In this document: positions 15,406 through 24,014 of the stretch, in pieces
How the letters are laid out: each line of letters opens with the position of its first letter
How positions within the stretch are numbered: the first letter of the stretch is position 1
From: CAZCFB01 sp964511535
GTDB lineage: Bacteria > Myxococcota_A > Polyangia > GCA-2747355 > CAZCFB01
Length of the DNA: 26,969 bases
Direction: 5' to 3'
Assembly: GCA_964511535.1 (NCBI GenBank)
Contig: CAZEFW010000133.1
Location: 1 to 26,969 of the forward strand
Made by a program: the position numbers and the translations under genes
The notes under the pieces: generated by a model
Databases searched by the model: none
What the model saw: the letters and a program-made list of their open reading frames with translations, nothing else
Told to the model about the DNA's origin: nothing

Positions 15406-16863
15406 ATGGGCGCACTGATGAAGATGGCCTGGCGCAACCTGGGCCGGAACCGCCGCCGCACCCTGATCACCGGGCTGGCGCTGGCCGTGGGGGTGGCGCT
15501 GTGCGTGGCCACCTACGGGCTGATGGACGGGATGAACGCGGACATCCTGCGTGCCCTGACCCGGCTCGACCTGGGGCATGTCCAGGCGCACCACCCCGAC
15601 TACCCGCGCAAGAAGACGCTGCGGCTGACCATCGACGATCCCGGGCGCGTGGTGAAGGCGGCCCGGGCCCAGGAGGCGCTGGCGGGGGTGTCCACCCGGG
15701 CCTACGGGTTCGGCCTGGTGAGCCACGGCAGCAAGTCCGCCGGGGTGCAGCTGGTGGGCATCCATCCGCCGTCAGAGCGCCAGGTGACCGAGATGCACCT
15801 GCAGCTCGCCCAGGGCAAGTACCTGGACGACGCGCCCACGCCCTGGCCGCGGGGCCGGGCGCTGAGTCAGCAGGAGCGGGCCAGGGACGAGGCGCTGACC
15901 CTGAGCGCGGAGGAGGCCGCGCTCGCCGAGATCGACGGGCTCGGGGGGCTGGAGGAGGGCGCCGCGGGGGCCGGCGCCGCCGGCGCGGGTGCGCAGGCGG
16001 GTGAGACTCGCGAGCTGGCCGGGGTGCTCGATCCGCCGCCAGCGCGGCCGCCGCGGGTGTTTATCGGTGCAGACCTGGCCCGGATCCTCAAGGTGAAGCT
16101 GGGGGGCAAGCTGTTCGTCATGTCCCAGACCGTCGACGGGCTGTCGGCCGAGGCGTTCCTCGAGGTGGCGGGCATCATCAAGACCGGCACCGGCCTGTAC
16201 GACCGCGGCCGCGTCTACATGCACCTGGCGGACCTGCAGCGCTACCTTCACCTGTACGGACGCGTGCACGAGGTGGCCATGGTGGCGTCGAGCTCGCGGC
16301 AGGCCGCGCAGCTGGCGGGCGGCCTGAAGCAGGCCATCCCGGCAGCCGCCGGCGAGGGCGCGCTCCTGGTGCAGACCTGGGACGAGATCCGGCCCGACAT
16401 CAAGAGCATCATCCAGATCAACGAGGTGAGCACCGGCATCATGGTGCTGATCATCTACATCGTGGCCGCCCTGGGGGTGCTCAACACCATGCTCATGGCG
16501 GTGTTCGAGCGTACCCGCGAGCTGGGCATGCTCAAGGCCATCGGCATGTCAGGGGGGAGGCTGGTCTGGCTCATCGTGGCCGAGACCCTGCTGCTGGTGC
16601 TCGGCGCCTCGGTGGTGGGCACCGGCATCGGCCTGGGCCTCGACCTGTACATGATGGTCCACGGCTTCGACCTGACCTCCATCATGAGCGAGGGCCTGTC
16701 CCTGGGCGGCGTGGGCATGAAGCCGGTGATCCACGCCGCCATCACGGTCAACGGCATCGTGACGCCCACGGTGATGCTCGGCGTCATCTGTTTCCTCGCC
16801 GCGCTCTACCCGGCCATCCGGGCGGCGCGCATGCGGCCCGCCCAGGGCATGCGGGAGGTGTGA
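15406..16863 (+). CDS. ABC transporter permease, FtsX/MacB (LolC/E-like) family, subunit 1
   Basis: The 485-residue protein has the four-helix FtsX/MacB topology: helix 1 near residues 20-40, a large periplasmic domain, and three C-terminal helices beginning about 345, 388 and 450. Typical motifs are LAWRN-like KMAWRNLGRNRRRT at the start, MAVFERTRELGMLKAIGMSG as the cytosolic coupling loop, and YPAIRAARMRPAQGMREV at the end. The periplasmic domain carries a low-complexity Gly/Ala segment (about 180-205) absent from the second permease. GGGAGG precedes ATG 15406. It probably pairs with the next gene as a heterodimer, like LolC and LolE. Confidence 0.93.
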   Translation: MGALMKMAWRNLGRNRRRTLITGLALAVGVALCVATYGLMDGMNADILRALTRLDLGHVQAHHPDYPRKKTLRLTIDDPGRVVKAARAQEALAGVSTRAYGFGLVSHGSKSAGVQLVGIHPPSERQVTEMHLQLAQGKYLDDAPTPWPRGRALSQQERARDEALTLSAEEAALAEIDGLGGLEEGAAGAGAAGAGAQAGETRELAGVLDPPPARPPRVFIGADLARILKVKLGGKLFVMSQTVDGLSAEAFLEVAGIIKTGTGLYDRGRVYMHLADLQRYLHLYGRVHEVAMVASSSRQAAQLAGGLKQAIPAAAGEGALLVQTWDEIRPDIKSIIQINEVSTGIMVLIIYIVAALGVLNTMLMAVFERTRELGMLKAIGMSGGRLVWLIVAETLLLVLGASVVGTGIGLGLDLYMMVHGFDLTSIMSEGLSLGGVGMKPVIHAAITVNGIVTPTVMLGVICFLAALYPAIRAARMRPAQGMREV

Positions 16864-16865
16864 CC

Positions 16866-18131
16866 ATGTCACCAGCGCTCATCATGAAGCTCGCGTGGCG
16901 CTCATTCCGCCGCCACCGACGGCGGAGCATCATCACCGTGGCGGCCATCTCCCTCAGCCTGGCCATGATGATCATCTTCGTGGGCATCGCCGACGACGGG
17001 CACGCCCGCATGGCCGAGCTCGGCATCCGCATGGGCGCGGGCCATGTGCTGGTGCAGGGCAAGGGGTACCAGGCCGCCGAGACCCTCGACCACCTGGTGG
17101 CCGACCCCGCAAGGGTGTTCGAGCGGGTCGGGGCGCTGCCCGGGGTGACCGACGCGGTGCCGCGGGTGCGCACCACCGGGCTGATCAGCGCCGGCGAGAA
17201 GAGCGCCCCGGCGCTGGTCTCGGGGGTGGACCCGGAGAAGGAGCCCGCCGCCTCCTCGCTGCCCGACGAGCGGCGGCGCCGCTCCGGCGCCTACCTGCGC
17301 TCCCCGGCGCAGATGCCGTACAAGAACATGCCGATGGACATCTACCTGGGCCACGAGCTGGCCCGGACCCTGGAGGTGGAGGTGGGCGACCGGGTGGTGC
17401 TCACCGTCTCTCCGCTGGGGGCGGGGCGCCCGGCCCAGGCGGCGTTCCTGGTGCGCGGCACCTTCAGCTGCGGCGTCACCGAGGTGGACCAGCTGTGGGT
17501 GGAGATCCCGATCACCGAGGCCCAGCGGCTGCTCAACCTCGGCGACAAGGTGACCCAGGTGGCGCTGCTGCTGGACGCGCTGGAGCGCAGCGTGCCAGTG
17601 GCCCGGGCCCTGGCGGCGGAGCTGCCCAGGGACCTGGAGGTGCTGGCCTGGGAGGAGGCGCTCAAGGAGCTGTACGACGCCATCGTGCTGGACGACGCCG
17701 GGCTCTACCTGATGATGGCCATCATCTTCATCATCGTGGCCATCGGCATCTTCAACGCGGTGCTCATGTCGGTGGTGGAGCGCACCCGGGAGTTCGGCGT
17801 GATGATGGCCCTGGGCCAGAGCGGCAAGCAGCTGTTCGCGGTGGTGTTCGCCGAGGCGGTGATCCTGGCGCTGGTCTCGGCGGCCCTCGGCGTGGCCGTG
17901 GGCCTCGGGCTGCACCACTGGGTGGCCTCGGTGGGCATCGACATGGGCGCCATGGCCGATGACTACCAGATCGCGGGCATCATCCTCGAAGGCCGTATCT
18001 ACTCCACCCTCACGCCGTGGGTGGTGACCAAGTGGACCCTGGTGGTGATGGGGCTCGTGATGGTCTCTGCTGTGTACCCCGCCCTGCGCGCGGCGCGGCT
18101 CAACCCCCTGGAGGCGATGCATCATGTCTGA
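16866..18131 (+). CDS. ABC transporter permease, FtsX/MacB (LolC/E-like) family, subunit 2
   Basis: This 421-residue paralogue of the preceding permease has the same plan: KLAWRSFRRHRRRS then helix 1, a periplasmic domain, three C-terminal helices, the coupling loop MSVVERTREFGVMMALGQSG, and an end YPALRAARLNPLEAMHHV. Its periplasmic domain lacks the Gly/Ala insert. ATG 16866 has GGGAGG about 7 nt upstream; an in-frame GTG at 16860 overlaps the previous stop but is less well placed. Its end overlaps the ATPase gene by 8 bp, indicating coupled expression. Confidence 0.93.
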   Translation: MSPALIMKLAWRSFRRHRRRSIITVAAISLSLAMMIIFVGIADDGHARMAELGIRMGAGHVLVQGKGYQAAETLDHLVADPARVFERVGALPGVTDAVPRVRTTGLISAGEKSAPALVSGVDPEKEPAASSLPDERRRRSGAYLRSPAQMPYKNMPMDIYLGHELARTLEVEVGDRVVLTVSPLGAGRPAQAAFLVRGTFSCGVTEVDQLWVEIPITEAQRLLNLGDKVTQVALLLDALERSVPVARALAAELPRDLEVLAWEEALKELYDAIVLDDAGLYLMMAIIFIIVAIGIFNAVLMSVVERTREFGVMMALGQSGKQLFAVVFAEAVILALVSAALGVAVGLGLHHWVASVGIDMGAMADDYQIAGIILEGRIYSTLTPWVVTKWTLVVMGLVMVSAVYPALRAARLNPLEAMHHV

Positions 18132-18831
18132 GAACAATCAAAGCGTAATCGTCGAGGCGAAGGGGCTGGAGAAGGTGTACCGCCAGGGGGCGCTGGAGGT
18201 GCCCGCCCTGCGCGGGGTGGACCTGACCCTGCGCACCGGCGAGTTCACGGTGCTGGCGGGCTCCTCCGGCTCGGGCAAGACCACCATGCTCAACCTGATC
18301 GGCGCCCTGGACGTGCCAACCGCCGGCACCCTCACCGTGGACGGGCAGGAGCTGGGCACGCTGAGCGGCAAGGCCCTGGCGCGCATGCGGCTCGAGCGCA
18401 TCGGCTTCGTGTTCCAGGCCTACAACCTGGTGCCGGTGCTCACCGCGTTCGAGAACGCGGAGTATGTGCTGCTGCTGCAGGGGATGCCCGCGGAGCAGCG
18501 CAAGGAGCGGGTCATGGCCTTGCTGCGCTCCGTGGGCCTCGAGGGCATGGAGCACCGCCGGCCGTCCGAGCTCTCGGGCGGGCAGCAGCAGCGGGTGGCC
18601 GTGGCCCGGGCCATCGCCGCCGAGCCGAGCCTGGTGCTGGCGGACGAGCCCACCGCCAACCTCGACTCGCGCACCGGCACCGAGCTGGTGGAGATGATGC
18701 ACCAGCTCAACGAGGAGCAGGGCGTGACCTTCCTGTTCTCGTCCCACGACCCGAAGGTGATCGACAAGGCGCGGCGGGTGGTGGAGCTGCAGGACGGCGA
18801 GGTGATGTCCGACCGCGTCAAGGAGGCGTGA
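18124..18831 (+). CDS. ABC transporter ATP-binding protein, LolD/MacB type
   Basis: The 235-residue ATPase has Walker A GSSGSGKTT (46-54), Q-loop Q98, signature LSGGQQQR (150-157), Walker B LVLADEP (170-176, with E175 the catalytic glutamate) and H-loop H208. FVFQAYNLVPVLTAFEN is characteristic of the MacB/LolD subfamily that works by mechanotransmission with FtsX-type permeases, extracting or moving substrates in the outer leaflet or periplasm rather than across the inner membrane. It energises the two preceding permeases, and the next gene follows after 1 bp. Confidence 0.96.
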   Translation: MSENNQSVIVEAKGLEKVYRQGALEVPALRGVDLTLRTGEFTVLAGSSGSGKTTMLNLIGALDVPTAGTLTVDGQELGTLSGKALARMRLERIGFVFQAYNLVPVLTAFENAEYVLLLQGMPAEQRKERVMALLRSVGLEGMEHRRPSELSGGQQQRVAVARAIAAEPSLVLADEPTANLDSRTGTELVEMMHQLNEEQGVTFLFSSHDPKVIDKARRVVELQDGEVMSDRVKEA

Positions 18832-18832
18832 G

Positions 18833-20209
18833 TTGCGACGCGCCCTGGCGGCCCTGGCCCTGCTGGCGGCCCTCTGCCCGGCCAGCCCGGCGCGCGGGTT
18901 CGTACTCTTCGAGGACCCGCTGGAGGAGGAGAGCCTCGAGGTCGGCGTGTTGGCGCGCACCTTCGCCTTCTTGCTGGCCGGCTCCGCCCTGCGCCCGCCC
19001 TACGCCCTGACCGACGCCGACCCCTCCGGGCTGAGCATCCTCGACCTGCGGGTGTCGCTGGAGTACCGCTCCTCCTGGCTGAAGGTGGTGGTCCATAACC
19101 AGCTCACCGGCACCGTGCGGTCCCACGCCGGCGGGGGCGGGCCGCTGTCTCTCGGCCGCGGCCTGGAGCCGCGCCGCTGGGTGCCGCTGGAGGCGGACCT
19201 GGTGGACGAGGACACCGTGGGGCTGCGCAACGCGGTGGACTGGCTGTACGCCGCCGTCAGCCTGGGGCCGGTGACCATCACGGCGGGGCGGCAGCCGGTC
19301 TCCTTCGGCCGGGGCAAGCTGTGGCAGCCCACCGACCTGGTGGCCGCCTTCAGCCTCACCGAGGTGGACACCGAGTTCAAGCCGGGAGCCGACGCCGTGC
19401 GGGTGGACTGGACCATCGCGGACGACAGCCAGCTCACGGCGGTGGCGGCGGCGGGGCAGGGCGTGCGGGAGCAGACCCTCACTCTGCCGGGCGGGCCGAC
19501 CCTGGTCACCGGCCACGAGGACGACGGCCTGTCTCCGGGCGGCTCGGCGTTCCTGCTGCGCTACCAGCAGGGCTGGTCTTCGGGGGAGGCAGGGGTGCTC
19601 GCGGGGTATGTCCGGGGAGACGCGGTCCTCGGCCTGGACGCGGCGTACGACGCCGGCGGCTTCGACCTGTACGCGGAGGTCACGGTCTCGTTTTTGACCG
19701 ACCGCAGCCCGGGGCGACGCGGCCCGGCAGAGAAGGCGCCGCCCACCGCCATCGCCCGGGCCGTGGCGGGCGGCACGTTCAAGCCCCACGGCAAGGTGAC
19801 GCTGATCCCGGAGCTGTACTACAGCGGCTTCGGCACCCTCGACCCGACCGAGTACCTGGACGTGGCGCTCTCGGCGCGGGTGGCGGTGGGGGAGATCTAC
19901 AACCTGGGCCAGGTCTACGCCGGCTTCACCTGCCTGTGGGAGGCCCACCCGCTGCTCAACCTGAACCTGCTCGGGATCATCAACCCGCGTGACCCGAGCG
20001 GGCTGCTCTCCCTGGGCGCCAGCTACAACCTGTCGGCCAACGTGGACCTGCTGGCGGGTATGTACCTGCCCATGGGCCGCGCCCCGGACGTCAGCGGCGT
20101 CCCGGCGGACGGCGTGCCGAACCCGCTGACGGGGCAGCTGCCGGTGCCGCGCAGCGAGTTCGGCATGTACCCGTACTTCTTCTTCCTGGAGCTCAAGGCG
20201 GCCATGTGA
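18833..20209 (+). CDS. Outer-membrane beta-barrel protein of the ABC operon
   Basis: The start is TTG 18833, supported by AGGAGG 6 nt upstream. A signal peptide ends near residue 22. The 458-residue product shows repeated amphipathic beta strands such as VSLEYRSSWLKVVVHNQL, VTITAGRQPVSFGRGKLWQP, FDLYAEVTVSFLTD, LIPELYYSGFG and LSLGASYNLSANVDLLAG, ending YFFFLELKAAM. The motif GRQPVSFGRGKLWQPTDL is shared by a class of barrels of about 450 residues found with lipid-trafficking genes. No exact family is claimed. As the last gene of the TetR operon, immediately after the ATPase, it is the likely outer-membrane partner of the transporter and LolA-like protein. Confidence 0.82.
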   Translation: MRRALAALALLAALCPASPARGFVLFEDPLEEESLEVGVLARTFAFLLAGSALRPPYALTDADPSGLSILDLRVSLEYRSSWLKVVVHNQLTGTVRSHAGGGGPLSLGRGLEPRRWVPLEADLVDEDTVGLRNAVDWLYAAVSLGPVTITAGRQPVSFGRGKLWQPTDLVAAFSLTEVDTEFKPGADAVRVDWTIADDSQLTAVAAAGQGVREQTLTLPGGPTLVTGHEDDGLSPGGSAFLLRYQQGWSSGEAGVLAGYVRGDAVLGLDAAYDAGGFDLYAEVTVSFLTDRSPGRRGPAEKAPPTAIARAVAGGTFKPHGKVTLIPELYYSGFGTLDPTEYLDVALSARVAVGEIYNLGQVYAGFTCLWEAHPLLNLNLLGIINPRDPSGLLSLGASYNLSANVDLLAGMYLPMGRAPDVSGVPADGVPNPLTGQLPVPRSEFGMYPYFFFLELKAAM

Positions 20210-20225
20210 AGCCGCGCCGGGCCCC

Positions 20226-20253
20226 TTGGTCTGGCGAGGATCTGGGCTATGCT
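20226..20253 (+). promoter_or_regulatory. Promoter of mutH, close to the start codon
   Basis: TTGGTC (20226-20231), a 16-bp spacer and TATGCT (20248-20253) end 8 nt before the mutH ATG. If used, the transcript would begin at or just before the ATG. A GGAGG ribosome site at 20254-20258 would then be left out of the mRNA, so either another promoter is used or the mRNA is leaderless. Confidence 0.4.
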
Positions 20254-20261
20254 GGAGGACC

Positions 20262-20930
20262 ATGATCCCGCCCCCGGAGTCCGAGGCCGACCTGCTGGCC
20301 CGCGCCCACGCCCTGTGCAGCATGACCGCGGGCGACCTGGCCAGGCAGCTGGGCCGCGACCTGCCCGGCGACCCGGTGCGGGCCAAGGGAAAGGTCGGGG
20401 AGCTGATCGAGGAGGCCCTCGGGGCCACGGCAGGCAACCAGGACCAGCCTGACTTTCCAGCGCTTGGAGTGGAGCTCAAGACCGTGCCCATGGACGCCCT
20501 GGGGCGGGTGCGGGAGTCCACCTTCGTCTGCGCCATGGATCTGGACCAGGCGGAGCATGAGGAGTGGGAAACCAGCCGGGTGCGGCGCAAGCTGGCCCGG
20601 GTGCTGTGGGTGCCGGTGGAGGCTGCGCCAGGGCAGGACCCGGCGGTCCGGGTGCTGGGCCGGGCCCTGCTATGGAGCCCCACGGCGGAGCAGGAGCAGG
20701 TGCTGCGCGGGGACTGGGAGTCGCTGACGGGCGCCGTGGCGGTGGGCGGCATCGAGGAGATCTCGGGCCACATGGGCGCCGTGCTCCAGGTGCGCCCCAA
20801 GGCGGCCAACGCCGCGGTCAAGGTCGACCTCTTCACGCCGGAGGGGATCCTGCTGTCCGCCGGGCCCTGCGGATTTTACCTGCGCGCGCGCTTCACTAGC
20901 GCCCTGCTGTGGGAGCTCGGAGGCGAATAA
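20262..20930 (+). CDS. mutH: DNA mismatch repair endonuclease MutH
   Basis: MutH nicks the unmethylated strand at hemimethylated GATC sites during methyl-directed mismatch repair. The 222-residue length fits. The fold core KGKVGELIEEALGA, then PDFPALGVELKTVP, then RESTFVCAM is the MutH/Sau3AI pattern. Catalytic residues E50, D64, E71 and K73 have the same 14, 7 and 2 residue spacings as E56, D70, E77 and K79 of the E. coli enzyme. No mutS, mutL or dam gene is in the window. GGAGG stands 3 nt before ATG 20262. A Sau3AI-like restriction enzyme is less likely because the length is that of MutH and no methylase is adjacent. Confidence 0.92.
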   Translation: MIPPPESEADLLARAHALCSMTAGDLARQLGRDLPGDPVRAKGKVGELIEEALGATAGNQDQPDFPALGVELKTVPMDALGRVRESTFVCAMDLDQAEHEEWETSRVRRKLARVLWVPVEAAPGQDPAVRVLGRALLWSPTAEQEQVLRGDWESLTGAVAVGGIEEISGHMGAVLQVRPKAANAAVKVDLFTPEGILLSAGPCGFYLRARFTSALLWELGGE

Positions 20931-21065
20931 TCCCCGGAAAATGCGCCAAAAAATTTGCCGTTACAAAATCATGCACAAACTGCAACCGGTAGCATTGTTG
21001 GTGTATCCTTACGCCGTTAGCGCGCAGTGGGCTCTATATGTGACCCGGGAAAGCCTGATCGAGGC
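20931..21065 (+). other. AT-richer intergenic region before the HEAT-repeat gene
   Basis: The first 70 bp are notably AT-rich for this window. A weak promoter is possible: CTGCAA (20980-20985), an 18-bp spacer and TATCCT (21004-21009). A second -10 candidate, TATATG, is at 21035-21040. I cannot choose between them and see no terminator hairpin for mutH. Confidence 0.35.
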
Positions 21066-24014
21066 ATGAAGAAGAAGTCTGACAACGATACCTTCGAAGA
21101 TCTGTCCGGATCCGAAGAGAGCAACGAGGACGACAGCTTCGTCTTCGAGCTCTTCGCCGATGACGATGAGGACGAGGAGGAGGAGGGGGAGCTCGACCAG
21201 GGCGTCGAGTTCAGCCTGGGCACAGAGACGCCCGACACTTCGCCCGATCCGAACATGGCCTCGCTCAACGGCGCCTACAGCAAGACCTCTTCTGAGGATC
21301 CGGGCCTGGTGGAGGATCTGGCTCAGCCTGCGGTGATCAAGCCCTCTTCGGCCAGGGGCCCTGACGGGGCCGCGGATCAGGGCGAAGGGGTGCTCGGACG
21401 CATCAACCTGCGCACCATCGATCCGCGCGAGATGCGGCGCCAGCGGGCCCAGGAGAAGCTGGCGAGCATGACCAGCTCGGTGCTCAGCGGGGAGGCCGCG
21501 AAGAAGCCCCACGAGCCCGCGCACAAGCCCACTGATCCGCCGGCGCCGCCCGTGGCGCGGCTGGAAGAGCCGCTGCCCAACAACTGGCTCGCCGACGGGG
21601 ACGTGGAGTCGGATGACGTGGACATCACCTGGCCCTGGGAGGAGACGGGCGAGGCCGCGCCCGAGGCGGAGCCGGCAGCGGGCCCTCCGCCGCCGCCGCC
21701 GCCGCAGGAAGTCGGGCCCGCGCCGACGCTGGACGCCGAGCCGCCCGCGCTGGAGCCGCCGGACGCTCCGGCGCCCGAGTCGGTCTCCGTCCACGACGCC
21801 CCCACCAAGCCGAGGCTGCCATCGCTGGAGGAGCCGGAGCCGGTCTCTGTTCACGACGCCCCCACCAAGCCGGTGCTCCCGCCACTGGAGGAGACGCCGG
21901 TGGTGGCGATGCCGGAGATGCCCGATCAGCTTCTGCAGGAGCAGGAGCAGGAGCCGGCTGATACCGAGGAGCTGCCGCCGCTGCCAGACCTGGCCGACGA
22001 CCTGCCCCCGCCGGAGCAGGCGCCGCTGACCCTGTCGTCCGATGATGCGCCGGACCTGCGCGACAGCGCCAAGGACATGCGCCTGGCCGTGGACGGCCTG
22101 GTGCAGGCAGCCCTGGACGACTGGACCGAGGAGCCCACCGACGCCCTGAGCGGGTTCGACAACCAGCCCACCATCCGCATCTCGGACCGGAAGCTGCAAG
22201 ACCTCGGCAAGTACCTCGAGCGCGTCTCCGCGCAGCGTCAGGACGTGATGCGCGTGCTGCTGCCGTCGCAGGCGCCGTTGCCGCCCGAGCTGGACGAGGC
22301 GACCCGGCAGAAGGTGGAGGAGGCGCGGGCGCTGTTTCAGAACATGCACATGGTGCTGCAGAGCATCTGGGCCGAGGGCGGGTGTCAGGTGATCCCCGGC
22401 GGCCCGGTGGTGCTCGACATGGCCATGGTGGGCCCGGCGCATGACTGGCTGCTCGACTTGCTGGATCGCCGCGGCGCCCTGGAGCTGGAGATAAGCCCTT
22501 ACGAGCTGCTGCTGCACGGCCGCACGGTCATGAGCAGCGAGGTGGCGCGGAACAACCCGTTCTTCCACCTGTACCAGGAGGGCGCCCGGCTGCTGACCAT
22601 CCACCCGGGGCTCACCGAGATGGAGTTCCGGGAGCTGTTCCGGATCCTGACCTTCAGCCCGTCGCCGGGCATGGCCCGCGACGCCACGACCGCCCTGTGG
22701 GAGCTGGAGCTGCCCCACCTGAGCATCGCCTCGGTGGGGGCGACGCCGGAGCAGCTGCTCGACGCCGACGAGGACCTGCTCAACGAGCACCTGAGGCTGG
22801 TGCGCCTGTTCAACCGCTCTCTGCACGGCGAGCAGGCGTTCACCGACCCCGGCTCGAGCCAGCAGGAGCTGGACGAGGCGCTGCAGGATCACTCCCTGAG
22901 GTTGCGGCTGGAGCTGGTGCGGAGCCTCGAGCATGCCTCGGGTGAGGACGCGTACAAGCAGGTGCGCTCCGAGATCAAGGTCATCGGGGCCGACCAGGTG
23001 CGCCGGTTCGTCCACGCCATGCTGGAGCTGATGGGGACCAGCAGCCAGAGCGCGCTCTACGTGGGGGCCTGCATCGACCTTCTGCAACACAAGATGGTGC
23101 TGGGGCGGTGGGCCGCGCTCGGGGTCTTCTGCCGCACGCTGGCAAAAGCGATGGAGCCGGAGGCGCCCGACAAGATTCGCAGGAGCGCCGCCCTGGTGCA
23201 GGCGGGCATGGGCAAGCTGCTGGACCGGCACACCCTGGTGGCCATGGAGCCCGCGCTGGCCGTGATGCGAGAGGACCAGCTTTCAGGCCTGGAAGACCTG
23301 GTGGCGGTGCTGCCCTCGGCGGCCGACGCCGGCCTGGTGATGATGACCGAGCACGCTCAGAACGACGACGTGCAGGGGTTCCTCATCGAGCTGATCAACG
23401 AGCGCGGCATCAACATGGAGCTGATGCTCACCCGGCGGCTGCTCAGCGAGGACGACGAGGAGGTGATGGAGGGGATCGAGGTGCTGCGCGCGGCGCCCAC
23501 CGGCGAGTCCATCGACGCCATCCGCAGCACCCTGGGGCATGACAACCCGGACGTGCGCATCAGCGCGCTCAAGGCGCTCGAGGAGCATGTGACCGACGAG
23601 TTCATCCCGGACATCGTCGACTGCCTCGAGATTGACCATGAGAAGCTGCGAGACACCGGCCTGGCGCTGCTGTCCCGGGTGCGGCAGGACAAGGTCGCCA
23701 CGCACTTGATCCCGCTGCTGGAGAGCCTGGCCAGCAGCTGGGACCCAGCCCAGCGGCGCAAGGCGCTTGGCATCCTGGTGCGCGCGGGCAGCAACGAGGC
23801 GTACGGGTTCCTGGTCAAGCACATCACCACGCGCAACCTGCTGCGCGACGCCACCGTGGAAGATTTCCGCAAGGAGACCCTCGACGCGCTCGTGGAAAAC
23901 GGCGGCCGCTTCCCGCGCAAGGTGCTGTCCGATAGCCTGAACCAGAACTGGACCTTCGGCTCAACCCGGGCGGCGATCCAGAGCGCCCTGAACCGGCTGT
24001 CACGAACAACATGA
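21066..24014 (+). CDS. Large acidic HEAT-repeat protein
   Basis: The 982-residue cytosolic protein has no signal or membrane helix. Residues 1-50 are very acidic. Residues about 80-330 are low-complexity, rich in Pro, Glu and Ala, with a polyproline run and a 20-residue tandem repeat holding SVHDAPTKP at 241-249 and 261-269. The central part (about 380-700) is helical and unrecognised. From about 740 to the end there are HEAT-type pairs, for example NPDVRISALKALEEHV and WDPAQRRKALGILVRAG. ATG 21066 has GAGG one nt upstream, a poor site; an in-frame GTG at 21027 would add 13 residues. Its last codon overlaps the next gene (ATGA), so the two are coupled and their products may bind each other. 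Function unknown; a scaffold is plausible. Confidence 0.85.
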   Translation: MKKKSDNDTFEDLSGSEESNEDDSFVFELFADDDEDEEEEGELDQGVEFSLGTETPDTSPDPNMASLNGAYSKTSSEDPGLVEDLAQPAVIKPSSARGPDGAADQGEGVLGRINLRTIDPREMRRQRAQEKLASMTSSVLSGEAAKKPHEPAHKPTDPPAPPVARLEEPLPNNWLADGDVESDDVDITWPWEETGEAAPEAEPAAGPPPPPPPQEVGPAPTLDAEPPALEPPDAPAPESVSVHDAPTKPRLPSLEEPEPVSVHDAPTKPVLPPLEETPVVAMPEMPDQLLQEQEQEPADTEELPPLPDLADDLPPPEQAPLTLSSDDAPDLRDSAKDMRLAVDGLVQAALDDWTEEPTDALSGFDNQPTIRISDRKLQDLGKYLERVSAQRQDVMRVLLPSQAPLPPELDEATRQKVEEARALFQNMHMVLQSIWAEGGCQVIPGGPVVLDMAMVGPAHDWLLDLLDRRGALELEISPYELLLHGRTVMSSEVARNNPFFHLYQEGARLLTIHPGLTEMEFRELFRILTFSPSPGMARDATTALWELELPHLSIASVGATPEQLLDADEDLLNEHLRLVRLFNRSLHGEQAFTDPGSSQQELDEALQDHSLRLRLELVRSLEHASGEDAYKQVRSEIKVIGADQVRRFVHAMLELMGTSSQSALYVGACIDLLQHKMVLGRWAALGVFCRTLAKAMEPEAPDKIRRSAALVQAGMGKLLDRHTLVAMEPALAVMREDQLSGLEDLVAVLPSAADAGLVMMTEHAQNDDVQGFLIELINERGINMELMLTRRLLSEDDEEVMEGIEVLRAAPTGESIDAIRSTLGHDNPDVRISALKALEEHVTDEFIPDIVDCLEIDHEKLRDTGLALLSRVRQDKVATHLIPLLESLASSWDPAQRRKALGILVRAGSNEAYGFLVKHITTRNLLRDATVEDFRKETLDALVENGGRFPRKVLSDSLNQNWTFGSTRAAIQSALNRLSRTT

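Noticed and set aside
18818..20836. 672-codon minus-strand frame
   Set aside because: Antisense to the outer-membrane barrel and mutH genes; no recognisable domain and His/Arg/Gln-rich composition.
21009..23231. 740-codon minus-strand frame
   Set aside because: Antisense to the HEAT-repeat gene, which has ordered domains and overlaps the next gene in an operon-like way.
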